Source: Welwitschia mirabilis
Taxonomy: Eukaryota > Gnetophyta > Gnetopsida > Welwitschiales
Reading direction: 5' to 3'
Assembly: GCA_051453625.1 (NCBI GenBank)
Contig: JBOZIK010000001.1
Location: 156,211,300 to 156,232,642, forward strand
Length of the DNA: 21,343 bases
The notes beneath the pieces are model-generated. The model was given only the letters and a program-made list of their open reading frames with translations. It had not been told where the DNA came from and searched no databases. The position numbers and the translations under genes are program-made. Positions within the stretch are counted from its first letter, which is position 1. Each line of letters opens with the position of its first letter. This document shows positions 21,067 to 21,343 of the stretch, one piece after another.

Positions 21067-21343
21067 GAATCCATCTGTAATTACTCCTTCACTACATGAG
21101 CATGAATATGAAAATATACCAATAAAAAAGTACTACATTTTTTTTATATATCCAAAAAAGGGAGTGAAGACATTTCATTTTGTAAAATATAAAACACATA
21201 TTCTCTTCCATATGAAATAAAGAGTACATTATCTGATGACATTCCCTAGCAAAAACTCAGCTCAACCTAAATTCCAATTGGGTCCCAAAAAAAGCATAAG
21301 TTATTTTTATAGTAGACCATATGTAAAATGCCTAAAAGTTGTT
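21067..21343. other. AT-rich flank after the LTR
   Basis: No tRNA-complementary site (TGGTATCAGAGC type) directly follows the LTR end and no coding sequence is visible, so this looks like flanking DNA rather than the interior of an element. Confidence 0.5.

Noticed and set aside
1-21343. tRNA, rRNA or organelle-derived DNA
   Set aside because: I saw no tRNA-like T-loop word (GGTTCGAATCC type) or cloverleaf, no rRNA core sequence, and no recognisable chloroplast or mitochondrial gene on either strand.

Overview
The window looks like nuclear intergenic DNA from a flowering plant. It is very AT-rich and strongly depleted of CpG, has no intact gene, and is filled with decayed transposable elements of plant types. 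The species cannot be fixed from the sequence. Three N runs (14435-14444, 18204-18733, 20067-20166) show it is a gapped assembly. I found no tRNA, rRNA, CRISPR array, operon or host gene.

Layout. 1-5100: mostly unrecognisable AT-rich DNA. It holds a short dispersed repeat at the left edge, a possible reverse-oriented LTR-like piece with degenerate ~80-bp repeats (about 300-1030), and simple-sequence tracts. 5100-7750: remains of a Ty3/gypsy retrotransposon on the plus strand. A gag domain is readable at 7160-7732, and a mutated primer-binding-site-like sequence lies about 1 kb upstream; no pol region is visible. 7750-10180: nothing firm. 10183-13215: a nearly full-length but dead hAT-superfamily transposase gene on the minus strand. 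It shows a BED-finger remnant, a DUF659-type core, the C-terminal dimerisation region and an acidic tail. Four introns of about 110-170 bp can still be placed by GT..AG borders, and one donor site lies in a 62-bp tandem duplication. 13250-15600: nothing firm except two perfect 14-bp palindromes beside a 10-N gap. 15610-16770: a decayed LINE reverse transcriptase with its C-terminal region, plus strand. 18784-18880: a doubtful copia RNase H trace. 19100-21066: the youngest-looking item, a large copia (SIRE/Maximus-like) LTR on the plus strand. It contains a ~74-bp tandem array built on GGGGTCGAC words, 11-bp repeats, a TATA box, a partial duplication on either side of a 100-N gap, and a recognisable LTR 3' end.

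The elements do not act together; this is a graveyard of independent insertions. Most coding breaks are of the kind expected from deamination of methylated cytosine (for example TGG to TAG or TAA, CGN to TGN), plus a few frameshifts. I see no new biological system. The points most worth checking are the duplicated splice donor in the hAT gene, the tandem-array LTR with its two diverged copies meeting at the gap, and the palindromes beside the 10-N gap.
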